This document shows, piece after piece, positions 25,349 to 35,900 of a stretch of DNA of 64,000 nt. The number at the start of each line of letters is the position of its first letter. Position 1 is the first letter of the stretch. Source of the DNA: Bermanella sp040371755. Its GTDB lineage: Bacteria; Pseudomonadota; Gammaproteobacteria; Pseudomonadales; Oceanobacteraceae. The stretch spans positions 62,001 to 126,000 of the forward strand of contig NZ_BAABWE010000005.1 of the NCBI RefSeq assembly GCF_040371755.1, given 5' to 3'. Made by a program: the position numbers and the translations under genes. The notes under the pieces are model-generated. The model did not search any database. It was not told the origin of the DNA and saw nothing but the letters and a program-made list of their open reading frames with translations.

Positions 25349-27277
25349 TTAAACGAATGTTAAATCTAATTTACGCCCTTGAATATCTAGGTTTTTGATT
25401 TTTACAGTGACTTCTTGGTCTAGTTGATAGCTGGTGTTGTCATTGCTATGACGCAGATACACCTTATCAAAATTCAGGCGCTTTTTGCTTTTACGTAAAT
25501 CCACAAATCCTTCGATACCCAAATCCACCAATTGAACGGTACAACCACCGATGTTGGTTTGCACGATTTTACCTGCAAATTCTTTTTGTGGAAGATTCTC
25601 AAGGAATTGCAGTTTAAGCCAGCTTTCCGCTAAGTTCACTGCTTGTCGGCCAGTGATTAACGTTTCTTGAAGGTGAGCAATAATATCAGCGTTAATGTCC
25701 GGTGCTTTTTGTTCGTTCAAATGGGCTTTAATTATGCGGTGCACTAATAAGTCGTTGTATTTACGTATAGGTGAGGTGAAGGTGGTGTAGCACTCAAACC
25801 CCATGCCGGTGTGTGGACCGGCTTCTTGGCTAAACTCACTACGAGTCAGGAAGCGACTAAGAATGGTTTTAAGTGGCAGCTCTGAAGGTTTTTGTTCAAC
25901 TGCTTTAATAAATGCTTTGTAGCCCTCTGGGGTTGTAAATTCCCCTTCAAACTCAATACCTTGTTGCTCAACGATAGTTTTAATATCGCCAATACGTTCG
26001 GTTCGAAAACCTGGGTGTTGGATATATATGCCATTGCCGATGGTTTGAAGGTGCATTGCGCAGCAAAGGTTGGCTACGAGCATGGCTTCTTCAACTAGCT
26101 TTTGTGCACTGTTGCGTTCAGATTTATAAACAGTTTGAAGTTTGCCGTTGTCTCCTACTGTTAGGTAGTAGTCAGGACGGTCTTCCATGATTAAGTTATT
26201 GCTACGGCGGTGACTGTTCAGGGCCAGACTAGCTTCATACAAGTGCTGAAGGTGAACCGTTAGGCTGCCATCAACGACTGATTGGTCGCCATCAATAAAC
26301 TGAGTTACCTGCTGGTAGCTTAGTTTGCCATGGGAGCGTACAAGGGCTTCTTTAAATTCATAAGAAAGTACTTCACCTTGCTTGTCCATTTGAATGTTAC
26401 ATACCAAGGCCAGACGGTTTTTACCTTCAAGTAGTGAGCATAAGCTGTTGGAAAGCTCTTGAGGCAGCATTGGTAAACTGCGACCAGGAAAATACAATGA
26501 GTTTCCACGGCGTGCGGCTTCTTGGTCAAGGTTGGTGTTCATACCAAACCAACTGCTTGGGTCGGCGATGGCAATGCTAAGCAGCCAGCCATCGTCTGTG
26601 GCTTGGGCAAATAGGGCATCGTCCATGTCGCGGGTATGTTCGCTGTCGATGGTAACGTAAGGTAGGGTGGTTAGGTCTTCACGACCCTCAGCCATTTTCT
26701 CGATGCTTTCTTCTGATAATAAGGCTAATTCAGAAAACGTGGTTTCTGGCCATTCATGGCTTAAATTATGCTTTTCTATGGCGTAGCTGCGTTCAAAACT
26801 GGCATCAGACAGCTGCCCAATTTTGCGTACAATTTTGCCCTGAGGTTTGCCATTAGCGAAAGGGTGACGAGTGACATCACACACTACCCAATCGTTGTCT
26901 TCAAGTCCTTCGCATGCATCTGGAGGAATGTACAACCAGTGGGTGCTAGTACGAGTATCGGGTTCGACAAATTGAGCTTTACCACGTTTTTGAAAACGCC
27001 CAGTACATTGTTTGAATTGTGTACTAATGAGCTTTTCCGGAACGGCTTGTATTTTACCTTTATCGTCCTCGGTTTCGCTGAATTGTATGACATCCCCGGG
27101 AAAGACTTTTGCCATTTCATCAGGGGTTAAAAAGTAAGATTCACCATCATCAGTGGCGACAAATCCAAATCGGCCTTGGCTACCACGGACGGTGCCTTGC
27201 TTCAATCTGGCTTCTTGCTGCGTCTGAATGTTGGATTTCAGTGCTTTGAGCTGAGCTAAGCTATCGGAATTAAGCAT
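25349..27277 (-). CDS. rnb: Exoribonuclease II (RNB family)
   Basis: This 642-residue protein has cold-shock domains to about residue 170, the RNB catalytic domain with VTIDSEHTRDMDDALFA (Asp ligands for magnesium), IAIADPSSWF and FTSPIRKYNDLLVHR, and a C-terminal S1 domain. Its length and end match RNase II rather than the longer RNase R. It degrades single-stranded RNA 3' to 5'. I prefer the ATG at 27277 to the in-frame GTG at 27307; neither has a good ribosome binding site, and homologues start near 27277. A TTATCCACA sequence lies just upstream. Confidence 0.92.
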   Translation of the reverse strand: MLNSDSLAQLKALKSNIQTQQEARLKQGTVRGSQGRFGFVATDDGESYFLTPDEMAKVFPGDVIQFSETEDDKGKIQAVPEKLISTQFKQCTGRFQKRGKAQFVEPDTRTSTHWLYIPPDACEGLEDNDWVVCDVTRHPFANGKPQGKIVRKIGQLSDASFERSYAIEKHNLSHEWPETTFSELALLSEESIEKMAEGREDLTTLPYVTIDSEHTRDMDDALFAQATDDGWLLSIAIADPSSWFGMNTNLDQEAARRGNSLYFPGRSLPMLPQELSNSLCSLLEGKNRLALVCNIQMDKQGEVLSYEFKEALVRSHGKLSYQQVTQFIDGDQSVVDGSLTVHLQHLYEASLALNSHRRSNNLIMEDRPDYYLTVGDNGKLQTVYKSERNSAQKLVEEAMLVANLCCAMHLQTIGNGIYIQHPGFRTERIGDIKTIVEQQGIEFEGEFTTPEGYKAFIKAVEQKPSELPLKTILSRFLTRSEFSQEAGPHTGMGFECYTTFTSPIRKYNDLLVHRIIKAHLNEQKAPDINADIIAHLQETLITGRQAVNLAESWLKLQFLENLPQKEFAGKIVQTNIGGCTVQLVDLGIEGFVDLRKSKKRLNFDKVYLRHSNDNTSYQLDQEVTVKIKNLDIQGRKLDLTFV

Positions 27278-27429
27278 GATATAACTGTAAGTAAAAAAAT
27301 TATCCACATGTTATCACTTTGCCTAGTATTGGGGTACAGCTTGGGCCTTATGTATCCCCTTGCAAGGGATTTATTTTTGTTTTTTTGCAGTAGGTCGGTT
27401 TAGGCTAATCTAATTCGTTGATGGATTGA

Positions 27430-29277
27430 TTATTCTTCGTCCAAGGTTGAGCTGTAAGTGTTACCTACTGGCGGGGTGATTTCTATTTGTTGAGCCACTT
27501 CTAATGCTAAAAGTTGATCGGTTAGATCGAACTCTTCTCCGTCGGTATTCAGCATAATGGTTTTAATATCGAAGCTTACTCGTGAAGAGCCGGAAAAAAT
27601 CACATGATTGTTAGATAAAACGTGAAGTGTACTGAAGTTAGGAAGCCACAATCCAAAGTCAAAGTTCAAAAAACGGTATTCATCTTCGGCCACGCTAGGG
27701 TCTAATACTGCAATGCTTAAACTGAGACTGGCATCGTATCCGAGGCAATAGAGTTGTCCATCGAACATTTGGCTTTTTCTTAAACCACGAGGGTCGCTGC
27801 TGGGGAGTCCCGGAATGGATGGCATTGGGTCGAGTATTTCAATCTCTTGCGCTTGTCTTGGGAATAAGCGTCCACTTTGACAGCTGGAATTCACAAAGTA
27901 AGGGTAGATGTAGTCGTATGAGCTAATGCTTTCACTGTTATAAGGTAAGCGTAAACTATCAATGCGTTGACTGTATCCACTGTAGGCTTGTCTGATAACA
28001 TTGCCATTACAGCTAAATATCAATTTATTGGTGCCGCGTTCTGTAATCTCAAATATGCTGCTGTTGCCGGCCTCGTCATCGGCTAATATCAAACTTGTGT
28101 ATGGGGCGAGTAATACGGTGCTGACTCGCCCTGTTTCTTCTTCACAGTCATTGAGAAGCACACGGTAACTATTATCGCCGCCGTCTAGGTTTCGATAAAT
28201 CATAATGCCAGATTGGCTCACAATAAATTGTCCAAGCCCAGGGCGATCATCTTCTAGGCTCACCTGCTCTAAGCTGTATTGATTGGCTGAACCTAAACTC
28301 ATTTTATAAATACTAGTAGGGGTTGGCGTTTCTTCTGTGGTGGCTCTGGCGGCTGTACCTTCCCTTGAAGTGACTAGATTTGTGGCTGTGTCAGCCTCAG
28401 TTTGTAAGTCTTCTTGTGTATTATTGATGGTGCCACCAGTGGGGCTGGTACAAGCACTGGCGGTCTCAGTTGTGTCTACTGTATCTGCTGTGCCCGTTGT
28501 ATCTGTTGTGTCGGTTGTATCTGTTGTGTCTGTTGTGTCGGTTGTATCGGTTGCGTCCGTTGTATCTGTTGTGTCCGTAGAATCTGTTTCATCTGTTTCC
28601 GTGATTTCTGCTGGGCAAGGTACACCAAGATGATGGTCCACAAGCTCCTCGTGGTCTTCTAGTTCTACTTCTTCTAATAAATTTAAAGCCTCGTAGTCAA
28701 CGGAGATGACATATAACTCATCGGTATCATTCCAGCGACTATCTGGCGGAAAATAGTCACGGCCTAATTGGGTTAAGGAGCTACGGCCACTGTTGCCTTG
28801 AACATTTAGCCCAACTGGGGCACTTACGACATCGCCACTTCTTAGGTCAACTAACAAATTGAAGTAATCGTTTTCTTCATCGGCGTCTAAATCTCGATGA
28901 TAAAGTGCAAGCATGACGTAATCTGGGCTCATGACCATGATGTCTAAGGGCACGATATTCGTTGCATCGGTGAAACTCACATTACCGCTTAAATCAATGG
29001 CAAGGCCATCTTGATCAAGAAACGTCACTGGGGTGATGTTATTCTCGTCATCTAAGGTGTACAACAACTGTGAATACTGTTGGCTGGTGGCGAGGTTGGG
29101 GTTGGTGCCTAATGGGGTGCTGCCGATGAAAAAACCTACATAATCATCCGGTAGCAATAGTTGTGATACAGGTGGAGTAGGCAATGCGGGTACATTTAGG
29201 GTAACACCTGAGCTTGAGCTTGCACCCCCGCAGCCGTATAGCCCTACCCATAAAGTAATAGTTATTAGAATTCTCAT
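27430..29277 (-). CDS. Lipoprotein with Thr/Asp tandem repeat
   Basis: This protein has 615 residues from this start. MRILITITLWVGLYGCGG shows a lipoprotein signal with Cys16, and Ser at positions +3 to +6. The body is acidic and beta-rich, without a family I recognise; segments such as SLRLPYNSESISSYDYIYPYF suggest a propeller-like or repeated fold. At about residues 225-270 there is a run of about 13 TDT-type triplets. Adjacent ATGs at 29280 and 29277 are both possible starts. A start at 29364 would add 29 residues, overlap the divergent gene and bury the lipobox, so I reject it. Confidence 0.72.
   Translation of the reverse strand: MRILITITLWVGLYGCGGASSSSGVTLNVPALPTPPVSQLLLPDDYVGFFIGSTPLGTNPNLATSQQYSQLLYTLDDENNITPVTFLDQDGLAIDLSGNVSFTDATNIVPLDIMVMSPDYVMLALYHRDLDADEENDYFNLLVDLRSGDVVSAPVGLNVQGNSGRSSLTQLGRDYFPPDSRWNDTDELYVISVDYEALNLLEEVELEDHEELVDHHLGVPCPAEITETDETDSTDTTDTTDATDTTDTTDTTDTTDTTDTTGTADTVDTTETASACTSPTGGTINNTQEDLQTEADTATNLVTSREGTAARATTEETPTPTSIYKMSLGSANQYSLEQVSLEDDRPGLGQFIVSQSGIMIYRNLDGGDNSYRVLLNDCEEETGRVSTVLLAPYTSLILADDEAGNSSIFEITERGTNKLIFSCNGNVIRQAYSGYSQRIDSLRLPYNSESISSYDYIYPYFVNSSCQSGRLFPRQAQEIEILDPMPSIPGLPSSDPRGLRKSQMFDGQLYCLGYDASLSLSIAVLDPSVAEDEYRFLNFDFGLWLPNFSTLHVLSNNHVIFSGSSRVSFDIKTIMLNTDGEEFDLTDQLLALEVAQQIEITPPVGNTYSSTLDEE
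28470..28600 (-). repeat. Coding 9-base tandem repeat (Thr-Asp-Thr)
   Basis: The words GTTGTATCT and GTTGTGTCT/G (plus strand) alternate about 13 times inside the lipoprotein gene. The unit is a multiple of three, so changes in copy number would keep the reading frame and alter only a linker length. Confidence 0.85.
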
Positions 29278-29362
29278 CATGTAATAACTATCGGCCGCAC
29301 AGAAAAATGTTAAAGTGAAATTCAGAAAAATGAGTTCGAAATGGTAAGGTTTTTTTAAATAC

Positions 29363-30106
29363 ATGAATGATGAAGCGTTAGAGCGATATAGCCGCCATAT
29401 GTTGTTACCTCAGCTGGACTATGACGGCCAACAGCGCATTAACAATGCAAAAGTATTGGTGCTTGGTTTAGGCGGATTAGGGGCAAGTGCCGCTCAATAT
29501 TTAGCAGGCGCTGGGGTTGGCTACTTAACACTGTTAGACCCTGACAGGGTTGAGTTATCTAACTTGCATCGCCAAGTAATACATAATGAAGCTCGGCTGA
29601 ATATGAATAAGGCGCAATCCGCCAAGGTGCAATTAACGGGGTTAAATTCTTCGATTCAAATTGATGCCATTGAGCAGTTGCTGCCTGAAGGTCAGTTGCG
29701 TGATTTGGTTAAGCAAATGGATGTTGTTGTAGATTGCACTGATAACAGCGCATCACGTATGTTACACAATCGTTTATGTGTAGAAAGTAAAACCCCTTTG
29801 GTAAGTGCTGCGGCCATTCGATTTGAAGGTCAAATGATGGTTGTTGATGCAAATCAAGCCCAGTCACCGTGTTATGAGTGCGTTTACTCTGATATGTCTG
29901 ATCAACAAGATACATGCAGTCAGTCTGGTATTTTAGGGCCAGTGGTAGGCACCATGGGTGTACTTCAAGCCCTAGAAACATTAAAAATCATCGGTAAAGT
30001 AAATTTACCCAACGTGGGAAAATTATGGATGTTTGATGGTTTAGATTTATCAATGCGGTGTTTTAATGTGAATAAAAACGAAAAGTGCACCATATGTTCA
30101 CATTAA
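29363..30106 (+). CDS. MoeB/ThiF-family adenylyltransferase
   Basis: This is a 247-residue E1-like enzyme. YSRHMLLPQLDYDGQQRI opens it as in MoeB. The ATP loop is GLGGLG at residues 35-40, and LSNLHRQVIHNE holds the conserved Arg. Two Cys pairs, CYECVYS and CTICSH at the end, bind zinc, and DTCSQSGILGPVVGTMG contains the catalytic Cys region. It would adenylate MoaD or ThiS for molybdopterin or thiamine synthesis. mobA at 32.4 kb favours MoeB, but neither moaD nor thiS is in the window. It is divergent from the lipoprotein gene. Confidence 0.85.
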   Translation: MNDEALERYSRHMLLPQLDYDGQQRINNAKVLVLGLGGLGASAAQYLAGAGVGYLTLLDPDRVELSNLHRQVIHNEARLNMNKAQSAKVQLTGLNSSIQIDAIEQLLPEGQLRDLVKQMDVVVDCTDNSASRMLHNRLCVESKTPLVSAAAIRFEGQMMVVDANQAQSPCYECVYSDMSDQQDTCSQSGILGPVVGTMGVLQALETLKIIGKVNLPNVGKLWMFDGLDLSMRCFNVNKNEKCTICSH

Positions 30107-30200
30107 TTTCACACATAAAAAATAACTGACAAATAAGCTGACAGATAGAATCGAAGTATGTACAAAGCAGCCTATAAATAGGTTAAGTGCGGAGGCGGTA

Positions 30201-30845
30201 ATGGATAAAGATAGTAAGTCTTTACAAGATCTTATTGAAAATAATAGAAAGTGGGCTGATGAGATCAATGAACAGGACCCAACATTTTTTCCAACACTGG
30301 CTCAGCAACAAGCACCAGATTATCTTTGGATCGGCTGCAGTGATTCGCGAGTGCCTGCCAATGAAATTGTTGGCTTATTACCGGGTGAGTTATTTGTACA
30401 CCGTAATGTAGCCAATATGGTTGTACATACTGACATGAACTTGCTGTCGGTGTTGCAATACGCTGTAGAAGTATTGAAAGTGAAACACATATTGGTTGTT
30501 GGGCACTACGGTTGTGGTGGTGTGCGTGCGGCGATGAATAATCAAAAACTGGGTTTGATTGATAACTGGTTGTTGGAAATTCGAGACTTGTATCATGTTC
30601 AGCGCAAGCGTTTCAGTGGATTACAATCTGAAGACGAAAAGGTTAACTTACTATGTGAGCTGAATGTTGCAAGACAGGTTCATAACTTGTGCCATACCAG
30701 CATTGTGCAAGATGCATGGGCAAGGGGTCAAAGAGTGGCTGTGCACGGCTGGGTGTATGGCTTGTCAGATGGTAAGGTGAATAATTTGAATGTGACGATT
30801 AATAGTCCAAAACAACTTAGTGAAATATACCGTTTAGAAGAATAA
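30201..30845 (+). CDS. can: Beta-type carbonic anhydrase
   Basis: This 214-residue zinc enzyme interconverts CO2 and bicarbonate. IGCSDSRVPANEIVGL gives Cys46, Asp48 and Arg50; VVGHYGCGGVRAA gives His102 and Cys105. Together these are the full zinc site of beta carbonic anhydrases. The ATG has GGAGG just upstream. Length and sequence are of the Escherichia coli Can type. Confidence 0.95.
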   Translation: MDKDSKSLQDLIENNRKWADEINEQDPTFFPTLAQQQAPDYLWIGCSDSRVPANEIVGLLPGELFVHRNVANMVVHTDMNLLSVLQYAVEVLKVKHILVVGHYGCGGVRAAMNNQKLGLIDNWLLEIRDLYHVQRKRFSGLQSEDEKVNLLCELNVARQVHNLCHTSIVQDAWARGQRVAVHGWVYGLSDGKVNNLNVTINSPKQLSEIYRLEE

Positions 30846-30935
30846 ACAATGAACAATACAGTGTTGCGATAACGGCACTGGTCAAAAGACTCCGATTCAC
30901 GTTCAATTGCATTATTGAGCATTATCGGAGCTATC

Positions 30936-31580
30936 ATGAAAACCCTTCAAATTGATATTGTCAGCGATGTAGTCTGCCCTTGGTGCGCCATTGGTTATGG
31001 CAATTTAAATACTGCCCTTTCGCAGGTAAAGTCGGATTTACAAGCAAAAATCAATTGGCACCCCTTTCAGCTTAATTCCCATATGCCCAAACAAGGTCAA
31101 GATATTGGAGAGCATTTGGTGGAAAAATATGGTCTAACTAATGAGCAACGTAAGGTTAATCAAGAACGCATAAAATTAGCGGGTGAAGCAGCTGGGGTAA
31201 CATTTAACTTTGGTGAGCGCTCTCGGATTTACAACACCTTTGATTGTCATGTACTGCTAACGCTGGCGGCCCAAATGAATAAACAAACGGAACTGAAGTT
31301 GGCTTTGTTTAATGGGTACTTTACTCAAGGCTTGGATATCAGTGATTCATCTGTATTGATTAATATATGTGAAGAAGTGGGTATTCAACGTGAGCAAGCA
31401 GAGCAGGCGTTAAGTGATTCAATTCTAATCGAACAAGTAAAAAAAGAAGAAGAGCAGTTTAAATCAATGGGGATTCAATCTGTTCCTGCTTTTATTGTGA
31501 ATCAAAAGTACTTGATTAGTGGCGGGCAGCCAGTCGAGAGCTTCAAGCAAGCCTTGCTTGAAATCGCAAATAAAGAGTAG
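30936..31580 (+). CDS. DsbA-family oxidoreductase (FrnE type)
   Basis: This 214-residue cytoplasmic thioredoxin-fold protein has CPWC at residues 14-17, followed by the helical insert typical of FrnE/2-hydroxychromene isomerase-like DsbA relatives. GIQSVPAFIVNQKYLISGGQ near the end holds the cis-Pro loop. I chose the ATG at 30936 because CGGAG stands just before it; the frame extends 7 codons upstream. No signal peptide is present, so it does not act as a periplasmic DsbA. Its substrates are unknown. Confidence 0.88.
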   Translation: MKTLQIDIVSDVVCPWCAIGYGNLNTALSQVKSDLQAKINWHPFQLNSHMPKQGQDIGEHLVEKYGLTNEQRKVNQERIKLAGEAAGVTFNFGERSRIYNTFDCHVLLTLAAQMNKQTELKLALFNGYFTQGLDISDSSVLINICEEVGIQREQAEQALSDSILIEQVKKEEEQFKSMGIQSVPAFIVNQKYLISGGQPVESFKQALLEIANKE

Positions 31581-31591
31581 GTCTTCAAAAT

Positions 31592-31617
31592 ATAAGCAAG
31601 GCTTCGCCTTGCTTTAT
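31592..31617. terminator. Bidirectional terminator
   Basis: AAGCAAGG/CCTTGCTT around the tight loop CTTCG, with T and A runs on the two sides. It lies between convergent genes. Confidence 0.88.
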
Positions 31618-32270
31618 AAATACACGCCAATACTGATGAAATGACAAGTGGCGCCACCAAGCACAAATACATGCCAAAAGTCGTGAAAATCAAAATATCG
31701 ATGGAAGTTTGGCCACTTAGTAGCGTACACAACTGCACCTACGCTATAACTGATACCACCTGCTAATAACCAGTTAATGGCTCCTGCTGACAACGACTGA
31801 CTAAGTGCCTCATATACAAACAAACTAATCCAGCCCATGCCCAAATACAGTAAGGTACTAAACCATCTTGGAGCATGCATCCAAAAGATTTTTTGTAGCA
31901 CCCCAGCACTGGCAATTCCCCAAATGATGCCAAACATCCACCATGCTTGGCTGTCTTCTAGACCAATTAGGCAATAGGGGGTGTAAGAGCCAGCAATCAT
32001 TATATAAATAGCCATGTGATCCACACGCTTTAACGTGTGAATACCATCTTCGCTGATTTCCATTAGGTGGTAGATAGCACTAGAGGCAAACATCATAAAC
32101 ATGCTGATGCCAAAGACGAGGTAACTGGCTAAATAACTGGCGAAGTTCTCTTCTGGAAGGTGGGTTAGCATATAAGGTATGGCTGCTAACGACATAAGGG
32201 CGCCGAATAGGTGGCTAAGTCCAGAAAACGGTTCTCTTAGGTGACGTTTCCACATAATTTGAGTAAACAC
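31614..32270 (-). CDS. Hemolysin-III/PAQR-type membrane protein
   Basis: This 218-residue protein has about seven hydrophobic helices. Conserved pieces of the TrhA/hemolysin III family are visible: PFSGLSHLFGALMSLAAIPY, SSAIYHLMEIS, RVDHMAIYIMIAGSYTPYCL, and FHDFWHVFVLGGATCHFISI with the metal-binding His residues. Despite the name, most members are membrane homeostasis proteins. The start is GTG at 32270, or ATG at 32255; neither is clearly favoured by a ribosome binding site. Confidence 0.88.
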   Translation of the reverse strand: MFTQIMWKRHLREPFSGLSHLFGALMSLAAIPYMLTHLPEENFASYLASYLVFGISMFMMFASSAIYHLMEISEDGIHTLKRVDHMAIYIMIAGSYTPYCLIGLEDSQAWWMFGIIWGIASAGVLQKIFWMHAPRWFSTLLYLGMGWISLFVYEALSQSLSAGAINWLLAGGISYSVGAVVYATKWPNFHRYFDFHDFWHVFVLGGATCHFISIGVYL

Positions 32271-32392
32271 TTGTTCGCTGAATGTAGGGCCATTAGACCT
32301 GTTCTTATTTTCACTGTCAACGCAATCGATGTTACTGTTAGCGCGATTTTTGAGATAATAGAAGTACGTTCGTTTTAGGTTAGAGAAATAGC

Positions 32393-32965
32393 ATGCTAAA
32401 AGTCAGTGGCATTATTTTATGCGGAGGTAGTAGCCGCCGTATGGGTCAAGATAAGGGTTTAATGCCTTTTTCTGGCGAGCCTATGGTGGTGCAGGTAGCA
32501 AAAGGTTTTGAAGGTGCACAAGAATTACTTTTAAACTGCAATCAAAACCAAAGTGAATATGAAGCCTTGGGGTTTAATACATTTGAAGATGTGGATTACC
32601 CTGATATTCCAGCTGGGGCTGGACCGCTATTAGGTATTTTAAGTGCCATGGAGAAGGCCACAGAAGATTGGTTGTTATTCAGTCCGTGTGATACGCCCAA
32701 ACTACCGACGAATTATCTTGAAAAAATGACGCAAACAGCCAGCGATCAATTAGCCTTTTCGTGTGTCGTGTTTGATGGCGAGCGCCGACAGTATTTACAT
32801 ACACTGTTGCATAAAAAACACAAAGAGAGCCTGCTAATGTATTTACTTTCAGGGAAAAGAAGAACTGGAGAATGGCTAAAAAGCGTGGCCCCAGTGGAAG
32901 TAGATTTCAGCCAAAACTCAGAGCAATTTATTAACATCAACTCAAAAGATGACTGGCCAAGTTAA
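32393..32965 (+). CDS. mobA: Molybdenum cofactor guanylyltransferase
   Basis: This 190-residue enzyme adds GMP to molybdopterin. GIILCGGSSRRMGQDKGLMPF (split here only by length) is the family's GTP loop, and FSPCDTPKLP carries the metal-binding Asp. Its length matches MobA. It ends 15 bases from the convergent surface-protein operon and no terminator is evident between them. Confidence 0.92.
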   Translation: MLKVSGIILCGGSSRRMGQDKGLMPFSGEPMVVQVAKGFEGAQELLLNCNQNQSEYEALGFNTFEDVDYPDIPAGAGPLLGILSAMEKATEDWLLFSPCDTPKLPTNYLEKMTQTASDQLAFSCVVFDGERRQYLHTLLHKKHKESLLMYLLSGKRRTGEWLKSVAPVEVDFSQNSEQFININSKDDWPS

Positions 32966-32980
32966 TAATCGCCACATCTA

Positions 32981-35900
32981 CTAGTTGAAGTAGGCTTTTA
33001 ATGCTCTGAGGTTATCTTGGTCAGCTTTAATACGCAGTTTCAAATAGATACCTTGAGCGGAGTAGGCGGCGGCATCAAAGTCAGAGTCACTAAACCCTGC
33101 AAAGTTGTAGCCTACACTTACCCATGTATTTTGTTTTGGAATATAACCAATGCTGGCTCCAAAGCTATGCTGGCTGTCATCAAGCTCGTAATCAAACAAG
33201 CGCTGAACATGGAAGCCCCAGTCCCATTTAGGTCTAAATTGGCGACGAATTTGCGCACCAATTAAATCGATAAAACCAGAGTAATCAAATCCATCAATGG
33301 TTTCGTCAATATATTTGAAACCGTATTGGCCACTTAACTGCATCTTAGTCCAGCGCATATTAATATGAGTATTATTTATTAAACGCTCGCTGGATAATGT
33401 TGAGTCAAGGGTACCGAATATATTATTGGTTTCGTGAATTAATTTAGTTTGGTTCAACCAAGCAAAACCACTGCCTAAAGGACGCAAGCCAATATCAAAC
33501 TCAATTTGTTTAAATAGAGTTTCAGTTGTATCGCTTTCATCGCTGCGATAAATGCCGCTTAAACCAAAAGCAAGGCCTGACATAATGGGGTGGTATAAAC
33601 CAGATGTCATATTAATTTTTTCATTTAGATCACTTTCACGATACTCAGCGCGGTTAGTCCATTGCCAAGTAGGGCTTCGATAGCCCCAGCCAGCTGAGAC
33701 AGCATAGAAATCATTGCTACTGTCAAGCAGATTGGTGATGGTGCTATCTTGAGGGACAACCACATTGTTCTCAAGATTTTGTGACTGATCAAAGCCAAAA
33801 CTAACCTGCCAGTGTTCGTTCAAGTTGATTTCTTGATTCAAACCATGCACAGCGAATATGCGCTCGCCGTCCTTGCTTTCTACTTGTTCAGCACTACTGG
33901 TTAGTTGCATACCTTGCCAAGGGGTGGCACGTACGCCCGCTACGCTGCGCACTGGTGCTTCACTTTCAAACCCCGTTTCATGGGTTGCAAAAATAGTAAC
34001 TTGATCGTTCAACCTAAAATCACTGCTTAAGCGTAGTAGGTCGTAGACTTCTTCGTCACGCTTGATGTTTAACTCTAAGTCAGCACTCATTAACCAGCGG
34101 TTTTGCATAAAACTATATGTGTTGCCCGCTAATAACTGTTGGGATTCAGTGTCAGCAGTACTACTTTCATTTTTTGCGATACGAGCACCTAAGTGATAGC
34201 GACCCTGTTCGTATTCATTATTTAGCTTGATTTCCATTAAGCTAAAGCGCTGGTTACTATCTAATTGGTTTTGATCGGTTATTAGTGCAGAAAAGTACTT
34301 TTGTGTGGTGAGGTAGTAATTACCTTCAACAGATAGTTTTTCAGTACTTTCTAGGTTTTTGTTATTTTGATCTAAACCAAACCCTGCTTCTTCTGTGCGG
34401 ATGTAGGCTTTTGTCTGTAATTGTTCGCCACGGTAATCCACACCTAAATAGTTTGCACTGGCGCTGGTCTTAGTACCTGATGTGGTATTTTCTGTGATAG
34501 CAGACTCGGCGATAATTTCCAAATTGTCGGAAACTTCCATGCGTAAATCCATACTGTTCAACGTACGGCTGTCAGTGCCAAGTTCTTCGCTTATTAAGGT
34601 GGTACCTACTTCTAAGGATTTATCCATCAAATGAATCGCTGCACGGCCACCATAGGTTAAATCATTAGCGTCGCCGTCTTCGGTTTCATAATTAACGACA
34701 ATGTAGCGGGGATTAAGGTTTTCGTCGGTACTATTAATTGCAGACTTAAAGAATACCGTGCCGTTTATGTAGTCGATATTATAATCAGAGTCTTTGGTTA
34801 GCTCGAATTCACTAACAATGATTTCATCACGGAAGCGGTCACGTACTTGAATGCTAATGGTTTCACTGTTTGAAATAATGTTTGTGTCAGATAAACGATA
34901 CAGACCTGATGTACCATCCCCTTGAATTTCATCACGGCCAAAGCGTTGGGCCGATTCGGTAGCAAAAACGTTAAACGACACTAAGTCACCTTGGAATACA
35001 GATTGAATACCATGGAATTTTCTTAAGTAATCACTTAGTTCTGTGTTGTTTAAGTCGGTGCTGTAATCACCAAACACATTGTAGAAACGCTCTTTTTCAA
35101 TACGCAGGTATAACTTGCCTTCCATAGAGGCATCCAGTTTCTGGGAGCTGTTATCGCCATATAACGTATAGTATTTGTTTGGCTCTAATAGTTTTTCAAA
35201 TGGTGTCGTGGTTTCTTTACTGCTGTCATAGGCTGCGGTTAATAACCAGTCCCCTGAAATTTGACCCTTTGCAAATAACGCTAATCGACCGTCGGTATAG
35301 AACCCTTCTTTGTGATCGTGGGATTTTGCTGTCTCGATATGGCCGCTGATATCTTTATAGCCTATGGTCCCTTCACCTAATGCAATTAACATCCAGTCCC
35401 GAGCCTGTGGTTTTAACCATACACGTAATTCTTCATTCTGTTCATTGGCAAATGGGAAGCGAATCACCGCTTCACCTGCTTGAGTGGTTGGTTCTAGGGT
35501 GATGTAAGTAATACCATCAGCGCTTATTTCGTAGTTAGGCTTGTATTCATTACGGGTGATCTGCACTTGATCTTTGTTGGGGTTCAGTGCTTTGTACGGG
35601 CTGTCTACGGTAAATTCCCCTTGCAAGCCATCACGCACTGGGTAGCCGTCTTTATCAAGTAACTGAACAGCGATGACAGGGGCGATTACACCATCAGCAA
35701 CGGCTTTGGTTTCTTCTTTAACAATAATGGCTTTAGTTGGGGAGCCAGAATAATGCAGTTCAAATTCAGTTCGATTGATGATGTTTCCGTTTTCGTCTAC
35801 CAATGAGGCGATAAATACGTTATTACCTTCTTTTAGATCTAAACCACTCCACATACTTACAGCTGATTGGTTTGCTGAGTATCGTTCACGGCTTAAAAAG

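Noticed and set aside
28470..28600. Short regular repeats as a CRISPR array
   Set aside because: Unit length is nine bases without spacers, and the tract is coding.
28337..28662. Plus-strand frames rich in Val/Ser or Cys over the repeat
   Set aside because: They are shadows of the Thr/Asp repeat of the minus-strand lipoprotein gene and have no start signals.
23787..30106. tcdA and the MoeB-like gene as parts of an antiphage ubiquitin-like system
   Set aside because: Each matches a housekeeping E1-like enzyme and there are no E2, deubiquitinase or cGAS-like genes next to them.
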